This document shows positions 11,401-18,798 of a stretch of 64,000 nt of DNA, piece after piece. The DNA is from Psychrosphaera haliotis (GTDB lineage: Bacteria > Pseudomonadota > Gammaproteobacteria > Enterobacterales > Alteromonadaceae). The notes under the pieces were generated by a model. It searched no databases. It had not been told where the DNA came from and was given only the letters and a program-made list of their open reading frames with translations. The stretch spans positions 62,001 to 126,000 of the forward strand of contig NZ_WOCD01000003.1 of assembly GCF_009728465.1 (NCBI RefSeq). The letters are read 5' to 3'. A program made the translations under genes and the position numbers. Within the stretch, counting starts at the first letter, position 1. The number at the start of each line of letters is the position of its first letter.

Positions 11401-11473
11401 AGCGGACCGAACACAGCGCTTGTTTAAACGCGCTAACGCTGTTGCGGCTAAAGCCACCAGAACCGGCGTGTAA
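8390..11473 (+). CDS. RND efflux permease, second of a tandem pair
   Basis: Second AcrB-superfamily pump, 1027 residues from the ATG at 8390. I prefer this start to the ATG at 8384 because the AAAGGGAG at 8376-8383 is better spaced from it. The gene overlaps the end of the preceding pump by 26 nt, implying coupled translation. TM4 carries LAIGMLVDNAVVVTESI, and the C-terminal bundle has the usual MGIVVNNGIVLVDRINQLRE helix. The two tandem pumps are clearly different proteins, not a recent duplication, which fits a hetero-oligomeric pump as in the MdtBC and MuxBC systems. The gene ends about 10 nt before a hairpin that appears to serve the opposite strand. Confidence 0.93.
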   Translation: MSLPSQQSNTSTSLATFALRKPVTTVILFLSLLMLGAISSRLLPLEKFPGIEIPELFINIPYPNSTPAEVERQITKPVEEVLATISGIQEAQSWSNESGANIGLSFKWDENISAKSIEAREKIDAIRELLPEDLERIMVYQFNTGDFPVFNLRISSERDLSFAYDLLDKQLKRPIERVPGVSQVTLYGVDKREISIRLDETKIAAYKLSVPSIINRLRGMNFSQSAGFLNTAKGKILISPNGQFKTLEEVQNAPITEFVKLKDIANITYELPEREEGRHLHQTYAIGMDVMKESNANLVDVATRVMAVVEEAKSNPQFDGISLFVMQNTAEDVTTSLGNLTEAGLIGAFLSIVVLYSFLRHFATTVIVVLSVPFAICITLGAMYVLGYSLNVLSLMGLMLAIGMLVDNAVVVTESIFHERQSDSNIKTATVNGVNHVSLAVIAGTCTTAIVFLPNIIGKKIDVTIFLEHVAIAICISLFASLLIAQTLIPLLTSKIKNIPKSNNDNNKSHVFYKNILTKVMNNQKKSFFIGFLLFISMAIPLGMVSSDEENGVSNSRMWLNYNIQGNQSLEEVEQAVIQMENYLYKNQELFEFESVYSYYRAGFARSTLNMNKELTKSPSAIKKHIEENWPALVIAKPQFGWNQGNGGGVRVSLAGPSTEVLIEIADQVVPLLSKTKGLQDVKSEITGDQKEIQIIVNREKIQRFGLSSREVAQAASSALRGLNLRTFRDPNAGEIQVKLKFADDVEKSLERFKSIIVISKNGIDYRLDQLADIVITPRLNQIYRRFRQTNLAIGANLEEGTTLEQAQERITSMMNQIELPTGYKWSLTGSFERQAEAENIMQVNMLLALIMIYIVMAALFESLILPTAVITSLLFSISGTFWALAITGTSMSVMVMIGILILMGIVVNNGIVLVDRINQLREQGVTLYTAVIDGSTSRLRPILMTVSTTILGLVPLAIGDANIGGTGSPEYSPMAIAIMGGLIFSTATSLFLVPLAYVLLLKLADRTQRLFKRANAVAAKATRTGV

Positions 11474-11474
11474 A

Positions 11475-11516
11475 CAAAAAAGCCTCATAAGTTTTGTTTA
11501 TTAAACTTATGAGGCT
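11475..11516 (-). terminator. Terminator of the minus-strand RND operon
   Basis: Perfect 14-bp stem AGCCTCATAAGTTT / AAACTTATGAGGCT (11481-11494 with 11503-11516). Read on the minus strand it is followed by six T residues, so it terminates transcription arriving from the pump gene at 11580. On the + strand there is no T-run. Confidence 0.85.
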
Positions 11517-11533
11517 CAACTCAATAGGTGCTT

Positions 11534-11566
11534 AGTGACTCTCCATTTTTAGTATGGAGAGTCACT
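11534..11566. repeat. 13-bp perfect inverted repeat between convergent pump genes
   Basis: AGTGACTCTCCAT (11534-11546) and its exact reverse complement (11554-11566) are separated by 7 nt. Neither side has a T-run, so it is not a canonical intrinsic terminator. It could slow either converging polymerase or stabilise a 3' end. Confidence 0.8.
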
Positions 11567-11579
11567 ATGTTCTACCAAA

Positions 11580-14500
11580 TTAATTCTCAACCGTCTTAAC
11601 TTTTGATTTCATTAACAGCAAATACATAACCGGAACCACAATTAACGTTAATACTGTCGCAAATCCTAAGCCAAACATGATCACCACCGCCATGCTTTTA
11701 AAGAAATCATCCGTAAGTAACGGCGCCATACCTAACACTGTTGTAATTGCTGCCATGGAAACTGGCCTAACACGGCTTACCGCAGCATGAACAATTGCAT
11801 TATAAAAAGTACGACCGTCTTCTTTTTCCAACTCAATTTGCTCAACTAGAACAATACCGTTCTTAATCAGCATGCCAGATAGGCTTAACAACCCAAGCAA
11901 ACTCATAAAGCCAAATGCAATACCCGTGGTTAAAAAACCAAAGGAAACACCGATAATAGCCAACGGAACTGTGGTCCAGATCACCGTTGCTAATTTAAAA
12001 GAATTGAATAGCAAAACAGTAATGATAAACATCAGAGCAAAACCTAACGGTAATGCGCTGAATATTGGTGCTTGGGCTTTTTTACTGGCTTCAAATTCGC
12101 CACCCCAATTCAATTCATAACCAATAGGCAGTTCAATTTTTTCTAATTTTGGCTTAACTTTCGCAAATAACTGCGCTGCGGTTTTCTCAGACAAAATATC
12201 ATGATCCGCCATCACGGTAAGTGTACGCTTGCGATCTCTGCGGTTAATAATTGGATCTTCAAATTCCATGGTGAAATCAGAAATAACTTTAGACAACGGC
12301 ACATACTGAGATAACACTGGAGAGTAAATCTGCATATCTTCAATGCTATCAATAACATTTCGCTGCTGTTCTGGCATTCTTACTACAATAGGTAGCCTTT
12401 CAGTGCCTTCACGATAGACGCCCACTGTTTTGCCTACAAAGTTGGTTAGCAGTAAGTCATCGACCGCAGATTTGGTAATACCTACTTCTCTTGCTGCTAT
12501 TGCATCAAACTTAGGACGCATTACTTTTGTCATATTTTTCCAATTATCAGATACATTTCTAGCATCTGGTTCTGCTGACAAAATATTTTTTGCTTGATTT
12601 GCAAGGCCTCTAAGCACAATTGGATCCGGGCCTGAAAAACGAGCTTCAATTTTGGAAGCTTGCGCCGGGCCTATTTCAACTCTAAGTAGCTTTGACTCAA
12701 TAGTTGGGTAATTGTCAGAAATATATTGGCGAGCAAACGTCATCAGAGGCTCTAGATCATCCTTATTAGCTACACGCACAATTAGCTGACCATAATTACT
12801 ATAGTTAAGCTCCATGTTGTAGGTAAGCATGAATCTCGCGGCACCGCGTCCAATTGTATTGGAAACAAACTCAACTTGTTTTTGCTCCATTAATGCATTC
12901 TCTAACGCTATACCTGTCTCTTCGGTTGCTCTTATGTCAGAACCTTGCGGCAACCTATATTCTATATAAAACATAGGTAAGTTAGATGCAGGAAAAAATG
13001 ACTGCTTAACAGAGCCAAAACCAATAACCGCCGCGACAAACAGTAAAAACATTGACAGCATGGTTGTTTTTGGAAAGTCTAACGCCTTCATTAATAGACT
13101 TTTATAACCAACGTACAACTTGCCTGCATAAGGGTCAGGTTCTTCGTCTGCGTCATTGTCGACTTTGGACTCCTTGAATAAAATACTGGCGTAAAAAGGG
13201 GTAATTGTAATGGCCGTAACCCAACTTAATAAAAGAGAAATAAGCAGTACGTAAAACAGCGAGCCAGCAAATTCCCCTGTTGCATCTGGCGATAAACCAA
13301 TTGGAGCAAAAGCAATAATTGCAATAAAGGTTGCAGCTAATAGTGGCCACTTTGTTTGACGCACAATTAAGCTAGCAGCATCCGCTTTGCTCATTTTTCT
13401 GTGCATACCAACTAAAATACCTTCAACAATAACAATTGCGTTATCTACCAACATACCAAGCGCAATAATTAACGCACCTAGTGAGACTCGGTGTAACTGT
13501 AAGTCTAGAATATTCATGAAGATGAACGTGCCTAGAACCGTTAATAGCAATATCCCACCAATTAACAAGCCCGTTTTCACGCCCATAAATAGCAACAATA
13601 CGATGATGACTATTACTACAGCCTCTACCAAACTCTGAATAAAACCGGAAACAGACTGTTCAACTTCTTTAGGTTGGTTATAAACGGTACTAATATCCAT
13701 TCCATAAGGTCGCTGTAGTTCTAGCTCTTTTAATTTTGATGAAACAATTTCACCTATATCTACAACGTTTGCACCAGAGGTAAATGAAAGGCCGACGTAT
13801 ATCGAAGGAGCCCCATTATGTCGCACGATATGGCTTGGTGTTTCATCGTAATCTTTATAAATTTTAGCGATATCAGACAGTATGATTCGTTTTGACTGGC
13901 CAGGCGGACTTATAACAAGATCACCAAGTTCTTGAACAGATTCAAATTCTCCTGTTGGATCAAATCTAATTTTTTCATCCCCAACACGAACAAAACCGGC
14001 ATTAGAAACAACATTTTGCTGCGCTAATAACTGATATAAATAGTCAGTCGATATCCCTAGTGACACCATTCGGTTTTGCGACATTTCGATAACAACTTGC
14101 TCTTGTTCTGAGCCAACAACTGTAACCTTGCCTATCCCTTTTATTAGCACCAGTTCTCGTCTTATGTAATCAACATAATCATTAAGTTCATCGTTACTGT
14201 AACCTTCACCAGATACCGCGAGTAAAACGCCAAAAACATCACCAAAGTCATCTTTAACAATTGGTGCAGTTGTTCCAGCGGGTAATTGCGGCTGATAATC
14301 ATTAATTTTTCGTCTCAGCTCATCCCAAATCTGACGTAATTCTGTCTTTCGATAAGTAGACTTCATTTCTACAATAATTTGTGAAATACCAGCACTCGTT
14401 ATCGACTTTACGTTATCCACGTAAGCGAGCTTTTGAATCTCGTTTTCTAATGGGTGAGTTACCTCTTCTTCCACCTGAACAGGAGAAGCTCCAGGATATT

Positions 14501-14660
14501 GAGTGATTACAATAGCTTGCTTTAGTACAAACTCAGGGTCCTCAAGTTGCCCTAGCTGGAAGTATGAAATTAAGCCGCCTACAAAAAGAATGACAGCAAA
14601 TAACCAAGACGTTGTCTTCTGTTTTACAAAGTGTCGAGCAATATCAAATCCATCAGACAT
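11580..14660 (-). CDS. RND efflux permease (AcrB superfamily)
   Basis: Third RND pump of the window, 1026 residues from the ATG giving MSDGFDIARHFVKQKTTSWL. This start lies 2 nt after the stop of the adaptor gene, with a GAGAGAGGAC ribosome binding site inside that gene's last codons; a longer start would add nine unlikely residues. LGQLEDPEFVLKQAIV after TM1 and ALGMLVDNAIVIVEGI in TM4 place it in the single-pump, single-adaptor branch. The C-terminal half repeats the fold (GMLIKNGIVLVEQIEL). It forms an operon with the lipoprotein adaptor upstream, under probable control of the divergent LysR gene. Substrate not predictable. Confidence 0.93.
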   Translation of the reverse strand: MSDGFDIARHFVKQKTTSWLFAVILFVGGLISYFQLGQLEDPEFVLKQAIVITQYPGASPVQVEEEVTHPLENEIQKLAYVDNVKSITSAGISQIIVEMKSTYRKTELRQIWDELRRKINDYQPQLPAGTTAPIVKDDFGDVFGVLLAVSGEGYSNDELNDYVDYIRRELVLIKGIGKVTVVGSEQEQVVIEMSQNRMVSLGISTDYLYQLLAQQNVVSNAGFVRVGDEKIRFDPTGEFESVQELGDLVISPPGQSKRIILSDIAKIYKDYDETPSHIVRHNGAPSIYVGLSFTSGANVVDIGEIVSSKLKELELQRPYGMDISTVYNQPKEVEQSVSGFIQSLVEAVVIVIIVLLLFMGVKTGLLIGGILLLTVLGTFIFMNILDLQLHRVSLGALIIALGMLVDNAIVIVEGILVGMHRKMSKADAASLIVRQTKWPLLAATFIAIIAFAPIGLSPDATGEFAGSLFYVLLISLLLSWVTAITITPFYASILFKESKVDNDADEEPDPYAGKLYVGYKSLLMKALDFPKTTMLSMFLLFVAAVIGFGSVKQSFFPASNLPMFYIEYRLPQGSDIRATEETGIALENALMEQKQVEFVSNTIGRGAARFMLTYNMELNYSNYGQLIVRVANKDDLEPLMTFARQYISDNYPTIESKLLRVEIGPAQASKIEARFSGPDPIVLRGLANQAKNILSAEPDARNVSDNWKNMTKVMRPKFDAIAAREVGITKSAVDDLLLTNFVGKTVGVYREGTERLPIVVRMPEQQRNVIDSIEDMQIYSPVLSQYVPLSKVISDFTMEFEDPIINRRDRKRTLTVMADHDILSEKTAAQLFAKVKPKLEKIELPIGYELNWGGEFEASKKAQAPIFSALPLGFALMFIITVLLFNSFKLATVIWTTVPLAIIGVSFGFLTTGIAFGFMSLLGLLSLSGMLIKNGIVLVEQIELEKEDGRTFYNAIVHAAVSRVRPVSMAAITTVLGMAPLLTDDFFKSMAVVIMFGLGFATVLTLIVVPVMYLLLMKSKVKTVEN

Positions 14661-14662
14661 TA

Positions 14663-15796
14663 TTAAAGTCCTCTCTCTTGCTTCCACTCAGAAATCACAC
14701 TTCCCTCTGATATTAAATGAGGTCCTGCTGCAACGACTCTATCACTGCTTGTTAGTAAACCAGTTTCAATCGGCTTTATCACTACACCTGTTTGTCTTGT
14801 TTCAATCATATTCACCCTAACTAACTCGGTTTGCATATTACCTTTTACTTTTAATACAAACTTTACATTGGAGTTTTCTAACTCACCTACTTTGCTATTT
14901 GGCACAAATAAAGAGGAAATTGGAACAATGAGAGCGTTAGCATCACTAGTTAACAATTTATCTAATTCTACTTCTAGTGCAGCTGTCATACCGGCCAGAA
15001 CATTAAGGTCTTCAGGCGTTGGCATGGTAAAAACAACTTGGTAAGACTTAGTTGCAGAGTTTGGAATAATGTCGTGCTCTTTTAACGTAACTTTATATTT
15101 CTTTTGTTGCTCACCATCAAATATCAATGTTGGTTGGTAAGTTTGAGCCTTTGAGGATTTTGGTAACCTGATCATCAATTGCTCAGGCACTTGAATTACT
15201 ACATCTATTGTTTCTCTTCCCTGAAGCTCCATAATCGGTTGTTTTGCTTGTATAAACTCAAAAGCTTCAACATTAACGTGCGCAACCACACCAGCAAATG
15301 GTGCTTTGATTGTAGAATATTTTAAATTGTTTTTTGCGGCATCTAATTGGGCTGATGCAATATCTAATTCAGCTTTGAGTTGATCATATTCCGCGGATGA
15401 AATCAGTTTTTCTGCAAGTAATTTGTCGGCTCTATCAAACTGTGACTTAGTTAAGTCAAATCTCGCTAATGCTTGCTTATGCTGAATTATAAAATCACTG
15501 TCATCCAGTTTTGCTAGAACTTGGTCTTTTTCTACATGTTGACCTGCAACAACGGAAATTTTTGCGACCTCACCATTTACTCTAAATGCAAGGTGAGCGT
15601 AAATTGATGGTTCAACCGTGGCTGGAAAAGTTCGAATAGTATCGCCTTGAAGCTTTTTCACCTGTGCCAACTTTGCAGGCCTAATATTGCTCGTTTTACT
15701 AGTTTCTTCTTTTTCATTTGAGCATCCAGTAACCAAGAGCACACCAATAACCGCCGTGAATAACATTGTTACTTTTATTAATTTTGAATAAGCCAT
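14663..15796 (-). CDS. RND periplasmic adaptor lipoprotein
   Basis: HlyD/AcrA-type adaptor linking the RND pump encoded just downstream to an outer-membrane channel. The chosen ATG gives MAYSKLIKVTMLFTAVIGVL followed by the lipobox LLVTGC, so the protein is a lipoprotein of 377 residues. An AAGG lies about nine bases upstream; the longer in-frame start would spoil the signal peptide. The lipoyl motif (VVAGQHVEKDQVLAKLDDSD), an alpha-hairpin, the second lipoyl half (KAPFAGVVAHVNVEAFEFIQ) and the beta-barrel are present in order. No outer-membrane channel gene is nearby, so a TolC-like protein from elsewhere is presumably used. Confidence 0.93.
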   Translation of the reverse strand: MAYSKLIKVTMLFTAVIGVLLVTGCSNEKEETSKTSNIRPAKLAQVKKLQGDTIRTFPATVEPSIYAHLAFRVNGEVAKISVVAGQHVEKDQVLAKLDDSDFIIQHKQALARFDLTKSQFDRADKLLAEKLISSAEYDQLKAELDIASAQLDAAKNNLKYSTIKAPFAGVVAHVNVEAFEFIQAKQPIMELQGRETIDVVIQVPEQLMIRLPKSSKAQTYQPTLIFDGEQQKKYKVTLKEHDIIPNSATKSYQVVFTMPTPEDLNVLAGMTAALEVELDKLLTSDANALIVPISSLFVPNSKVGELENSNVKFVLKVKGNMQTELVRVNMIETRQTGVVIKPIETGLLTSSDRVVAAGPHLISEGSVISEWKQERGL

Positions 15797-15902
15797 TGAA
15801 AAAACCTTATATTTAAGCAATTTTATAAATTCTAACAGCAATCTTGATAATTGACATTTATATTAAATTAACATCTATATAATATTTTGGATACTTTGAT
15901 TA
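15797..15902. promoter_or_regulatory. Divergent promoter region between adaptor gene and lysR-type gene
   Basis: A 106-bp AT-rich spacer separates the start codons of the minus-strand efflux operon and the LysR-type regulator. This is the usual location of a LysR-type binding site and of overlapping divergent promoters. I see no single unambiguous T-N11-A box among the AT-rich sequence. Confidence 0.4.
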
Positions 15903-16787
15903 ATGATTAAAATAGACCAACTAGAAACCTTTACTACGGTATTTGAGACCGGATCTATAAATGCTGCCGCACAGCAACTCAGAAAAACTCAGCCAGCAGT
16001 TAGTATGACGCTTAAACGACTAGAGGAATCTATAGGTTTTCAACTATTTGATAGAACAAACTATAGACTAAAAGCAACAGACAGAGGACATATCTATTAT
16101 CAAAAAACTAAGTCTATTTTAGATCAAATGCATCAACTTCAAGACTTAAGTACAAGTCTTACTGCTGGCATAGAGCATAAAGTTTCTATTGCGATAGAAG
16201 ATACGGCTAACATTGCTTCAATAATAAATAAGCTTCAACCTGTGCAATCTTTATTTCCAAACACTGAACTTGTTATAGAAACAGAAAGTAGGCTAAACAG
16301 TTTAACAAGATTAGCAAAAGAGGAAGTTCAACTAGCGATTACACCATGGATATTTACTTTTGCCAGTGAAGGTGAATTTGAGTCTAAAACAGTAAAAACA
16401 ATGAGTATGTTTTATTGTATTCATAAAGATTTAGCGGCTACTTTGGGCATCACCAAAGAATCCGACGTAACAGAGCAAGTCCTGATGCAATTGCCGCAGA
16501 TTGTTCCTACCGAATTTAGCGTCAAACCTAATCACACTAAAATAATGAAACCCATTGGCCGCAGTATAGTTAAAGTAAATAACTTAACCGCAATGCTAGC
16601 GGCGTTAAACGCTAAACTTGGTTGGGGTCCGATAACTGATAGTTATTGGAGTTCTGACATGGAATCTCGTTTTTTTAGATTTCCAATAGATAAAAATTCA
16701 TCTCCCATAAGCAATGAAATTCGAATTGTCAAAAACAGGTACAAAAGTCTAGGGCCTGCTGCAAAAAAAATCTGGGCGCTAATATAA
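15903..16787 (+). CDS. LysR-family transcriptional regulator
   Basis: DNA-binding regulator of 294 residues. The N-terminal winged helix-turn-helix reads IDQLETFTTVFETGSINAAA then QQLRKTQPAVSMTLKRLEES, and a linker leads to a periplasmic-binding-protein-like effector domain. It is transcribed divergently from the adaptor-RND operon, so it most likely controls that operon in response to an unknown ligand. The effector domain (about residues 90-294) is shorter in its second lobe than usual and ends AAKKIWALI. Only the family and the context-based target are supported. Confidence 0.92.
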   Translation: MIKIDQLETFTTVFETGSINAAAQQLRKTQPAVSMTLKRLEESIGFQLFDRTNYRLKATDRGHIYYQKTKSILDQMHQLQDLSTSLTAGIEHKVSIAIEDTANIASIINKLQPVQSLFPNTELVIETESRLNSLTRLAKEEVQLAITPWIFTFASEGEFESKTVKTMSMFYCIHKDLAATLGITKESDVTEQVLMQLPQIVPTEFSVKPNHTKIMKPIGRSIVKVNNLTAMLAALNAKLGWGPITDSYWSSDMESRFFRFPIDKNSSPISNEIRIVKNRYKSLGPAAKKIWALI

Positions 16788-17114
16788 AAAACACACAAAT
16801 TGTAAATAAAAGATTACAATGGCGTATTATTGAGCACTACTTATAACAAAGCAAACCTGTGGATAACCTGAGGAAAAGCAGTTAACAAGGAGCTTAATAA
16901 GTTTTCACTTCTAATAAGACTACTGAATGTGAAAGTAAAAAAAATACAGCAGTACAACTTTAATAAAAAAAATAATTCAGCTAATCTTAATCTCAGTTAG
17001 TCAGATATTAATGAATTTGACAAAATTAAGATTAAGTACACAAGTTTTAGCGCACGGCTCTTAATGAGCCATTCCCCTCGCCCAGATCAGGAATCGTTCT
17101 GGGCTTTTTTTTGC
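16788..17114 (+). other. Intergenic region with a candidate small RNA ending in a terminator
   Basis: AT-rich stretch of 327 nt. Its right end holds two hairpins, GGCTC-ttaat-GAGCC (17056-17070) and GCCCAGA / TCTGGGC (17080-17104), the second followed by eight T residues. A perfect TTGACA (17017-17022) lies upstream, but I find no convincing -10 at the right distance. No reading frame of useful length is present. The terminator may end a short RNA of roughly 60-70 nt or the lysR transcript 290 nt upstream. Confidence 0.45.
17080..17112 (+). terminator. Rho-independent terminator
   Basis: Seven-bp GC-rich stem GCCCAGA / TCTGGGC with an 11-nt loop and eight T residues. It points rightwards, about 290 nt after the LysR-type gene and immediately before the convergent tatD gene. 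Confidence 0.9.
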
Positions 17115-17900
17115 CTATAATTTTGCCGTGGTAAATAAGTCTTTGAAGTTTTGTGTCGTTTGCTCAGCGACTTCTTCAACCGAAATATTTTTCAATTGCG
17201 CTACAAACTCTGCAACATGTTTTACATAGGCCGGTTGGTTCTGTTTACCTCGGTATGGAACGGGCGCTAGATAAGGTGAATCTGTTTCAATTAACAACCT
17301 ATCTAAAGGCATTTTTCTCACTACATCCTGAAGCTCAGCTGCGCTTTTAAAGGTGACGATTCCCGAAATTGAAATGTAGAAGTTAAGATCCATTGCTTGC
17401 TTGGCCATTTCCCAAGACTCTGTGAAACAATGAAGTACGCCTCTGCATTTATCTGCGTTTTGCTCTTTCAAGATTGCAATTGTATCTTCTCGAGCGTCGC
17501 GAGTGTGGACAATAATAGGTTTGTTTAGTTTGTTTCCAACTTCAATATGATGGGCAAACGCCTTTTGTTGTTCAGCAATAGAGTCTTTAGAATAATAATA
17601 ATCTAAGCCAGTTTCCCCAACGGCAACAACCCTTTGATCTGAAGCTAGCTCATGTAAGTCCATTAACGTAAAGTTTTTATCTTCACCAACATGCAATGGA
17701 TGCACACCGCAAGAGAAAGAAACGTTATTATAATCTTTAGACTTTTCTACCATGGCAGGGAACTGATCTAGTGAGATAGCAACGCACAACATATGATCCA
17801 CATTATTTGCTTGAGCGTTTTCAAACAAAGTACCAAAGTCGATCTTCTCTTTTTCCAAATCAATTCTGTCTAAATGACAATGTGAATCAACAAATCGCAT
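17115..17900 (-). CDS. TatD-family metal-dependent hydrolase (DNase)
   Basis: Cytoplasmic TIM-barrel hydrolase of the TatD/YcfH family, about 261 residues. The start giving MRFVDSHCHLD places the metal-binding HxH motif at the usual N-terminal position, with an AGGGG upstream; a start five codons earlier is less likely. Further ligands are visible in GETGLDYYYSKD, IVHTRDA, LHCFTESW and the ETDSPYLAPVPYRGK motif that identifies the family. Members act as 3'-5' exonucleases or in DNA repair, but precise roles vary. It is followed by no same-strand partner here. Confidence 0.93.
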   Translation of the reverse strand: MRFVDSHCHLDRIDLEKEKIDFGTLFENAQANNVDHMLCVAISLDQFPAMVEKSKDYNNVSFSCGVHPLHVGEDKNFTLMDLHELASDQRVVAVGETGLDYYYSKDSIAEQQKAFAHHIEVGNKLNKPIIVHTRDAREDTIAILKEQNADKCRGVLHCFTESWEMAKQAMDLNFYISISGIVTFKSAAELQDVVRKMPLDRLLIETDSPYLAPVPYRGKQNQPAYVKHVAEFVAQLKNISVEEVAEQTTQNFKDLFTTAKL

Positions 17901-18028
17901 AACTACCCCTACCAAAATTTTGAACTACAATTATCTAATAAAAGAAGTGAGAAAAAAGGCATAACCTTCGTACCTCCTATAACTTTAAGTTATTCCATTA
18001 AATTATAAGATTTTAGGATAAATTTGCA

Positions 18029-18057
18029 TTTACATACCGAGCGGTCGGTATTACAAT
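18029..18057 (+). promoter_or_regulatory. Promoter with TetR-type palindromic operator upstream of the MlaC-like gene
   Basis: Candidate -35 TTTACA (18029-18034) and -10 TACAAT (18052-18057) are separated by 17 bp. The spacer is occupied by the palindrome ATACCGA-gcgg-TCGGTAT (18034-18051). GC-containing palindromes of this form are typical TetR/AcrR-family operators, and this position would block RNA polymerase. No TetR-family gene is encoded in this window. Confidence 0.6.
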
Positions 18058-18086
18058 CGCATATTCAAAATCTAAGGACATAAAAC

Positions 18087-18758
18087 ATGCGTATTGTATC
18101 AACTACACTAACTACTCTCTTATTGCTGGCTTCATCATTTTCATTTACAGCTCAGTCAAAAGACTACAATGCTGAAGAACTCACTTCAAAATATAAAGCC
18201 GAAATTGAACAAATAGCGCCTGACAGTTCACCTTATGACATTGTTGAGTCTTTATCTAAAGTCGTTTTTAAATCAGTTACTAATGCAAAAGCGCAAGGTG
18301 ATGAAAAAACAACCAAAGAACTAATGCAATTAATAGTTAGACAACAACTTTTACCTTTTGTTGATGTACGTTTTGCTGCTTATAAAATTTTAGGTCCGCA
18401 ACTAAAGCAATCTACAAAAGAAGAGCGTGATTTATTTGTTGATGCGATGGAAAGAAACTTAGTAGATACGTATTCTTCAGCGTTAGTGCAATACAATAAC
18501 CAAGAAGTTAGATATGAGCCGAAAAGAGACGTATCGAATCAAAAAATGGTGGCGGTTAGAACTGAATTATTACAACCAGGCGGTAAGCCATTATCGATGA
18601 TATTTAAGCTACGAAAAAACAGCAAAACGGGTGAGTGGAAGGCTTACGACTTAATTGTTGAAGGCATTAGTTTAATTGACTCTAAGCGTGCAGAGCTGTC
18701 TCAGCCATTACGTAATGATGGTATTGGTCAAGTGGCAGAAACGCTTTTGGAAGAATAA
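18087..18758 (+). CDS. MlaC/Ttg2D-family periplasmic phospholipid-binding protein
   Basis: Secreted 223-residue protein of the Tol_Tol_Ttg2 (MlaC) family, which carries phospholipids between outer and inner membrane. A Sec signal peptide covers about residues 1-24 (LLLLASSFSFTAQSK). Family features follow: FKSVTNAKAQGD, the LPFVDVRFAAYKILGP block and the C-terminal KAYDLIVEGISLIDSKRAEL. A TAAGGA ribosome binding site precedes the ATG. Unlike mlaC in a typical mla operon it stands alone, with no MlaA/B/D/E/F neighbours, and its promoter carries a TetR-type palindrome. It may be a paralogue with a specialised, inducible role. Confidence 0.88.
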   Translation: MRIVSTTLTTLLLLASSFSFTAQSKDYNAEELTSKYKAEIEQIAPDSSPYDIVESLSKVVFKSVTNAKAQGDEKTTKELMQLIVRQQLLPFVDVRFAAYKILGPQLKQSTKEERDLFVDAMERNLVDTYSSALVQYNNQEVRYEPKRDVSNQKMVAVRTELLQPGGKPLSMIFKLRKNSKTGEWKAYDLIVEGISLIDSKRAELSQPLRNDGIGQVAETLLEE

Positions 18759-18798
18759 CCAAAAGCGTTTAATGGCTGTTTCCTTAGTTAACAAACCG

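Noticed and set aside
11534..11566. 13-bp inverted repeat as an insertion-sequence end
   Set aside because: A single compact hairpin of 33 bp with no adjacent transposase or target duplication; more likely a transcript-end structure.
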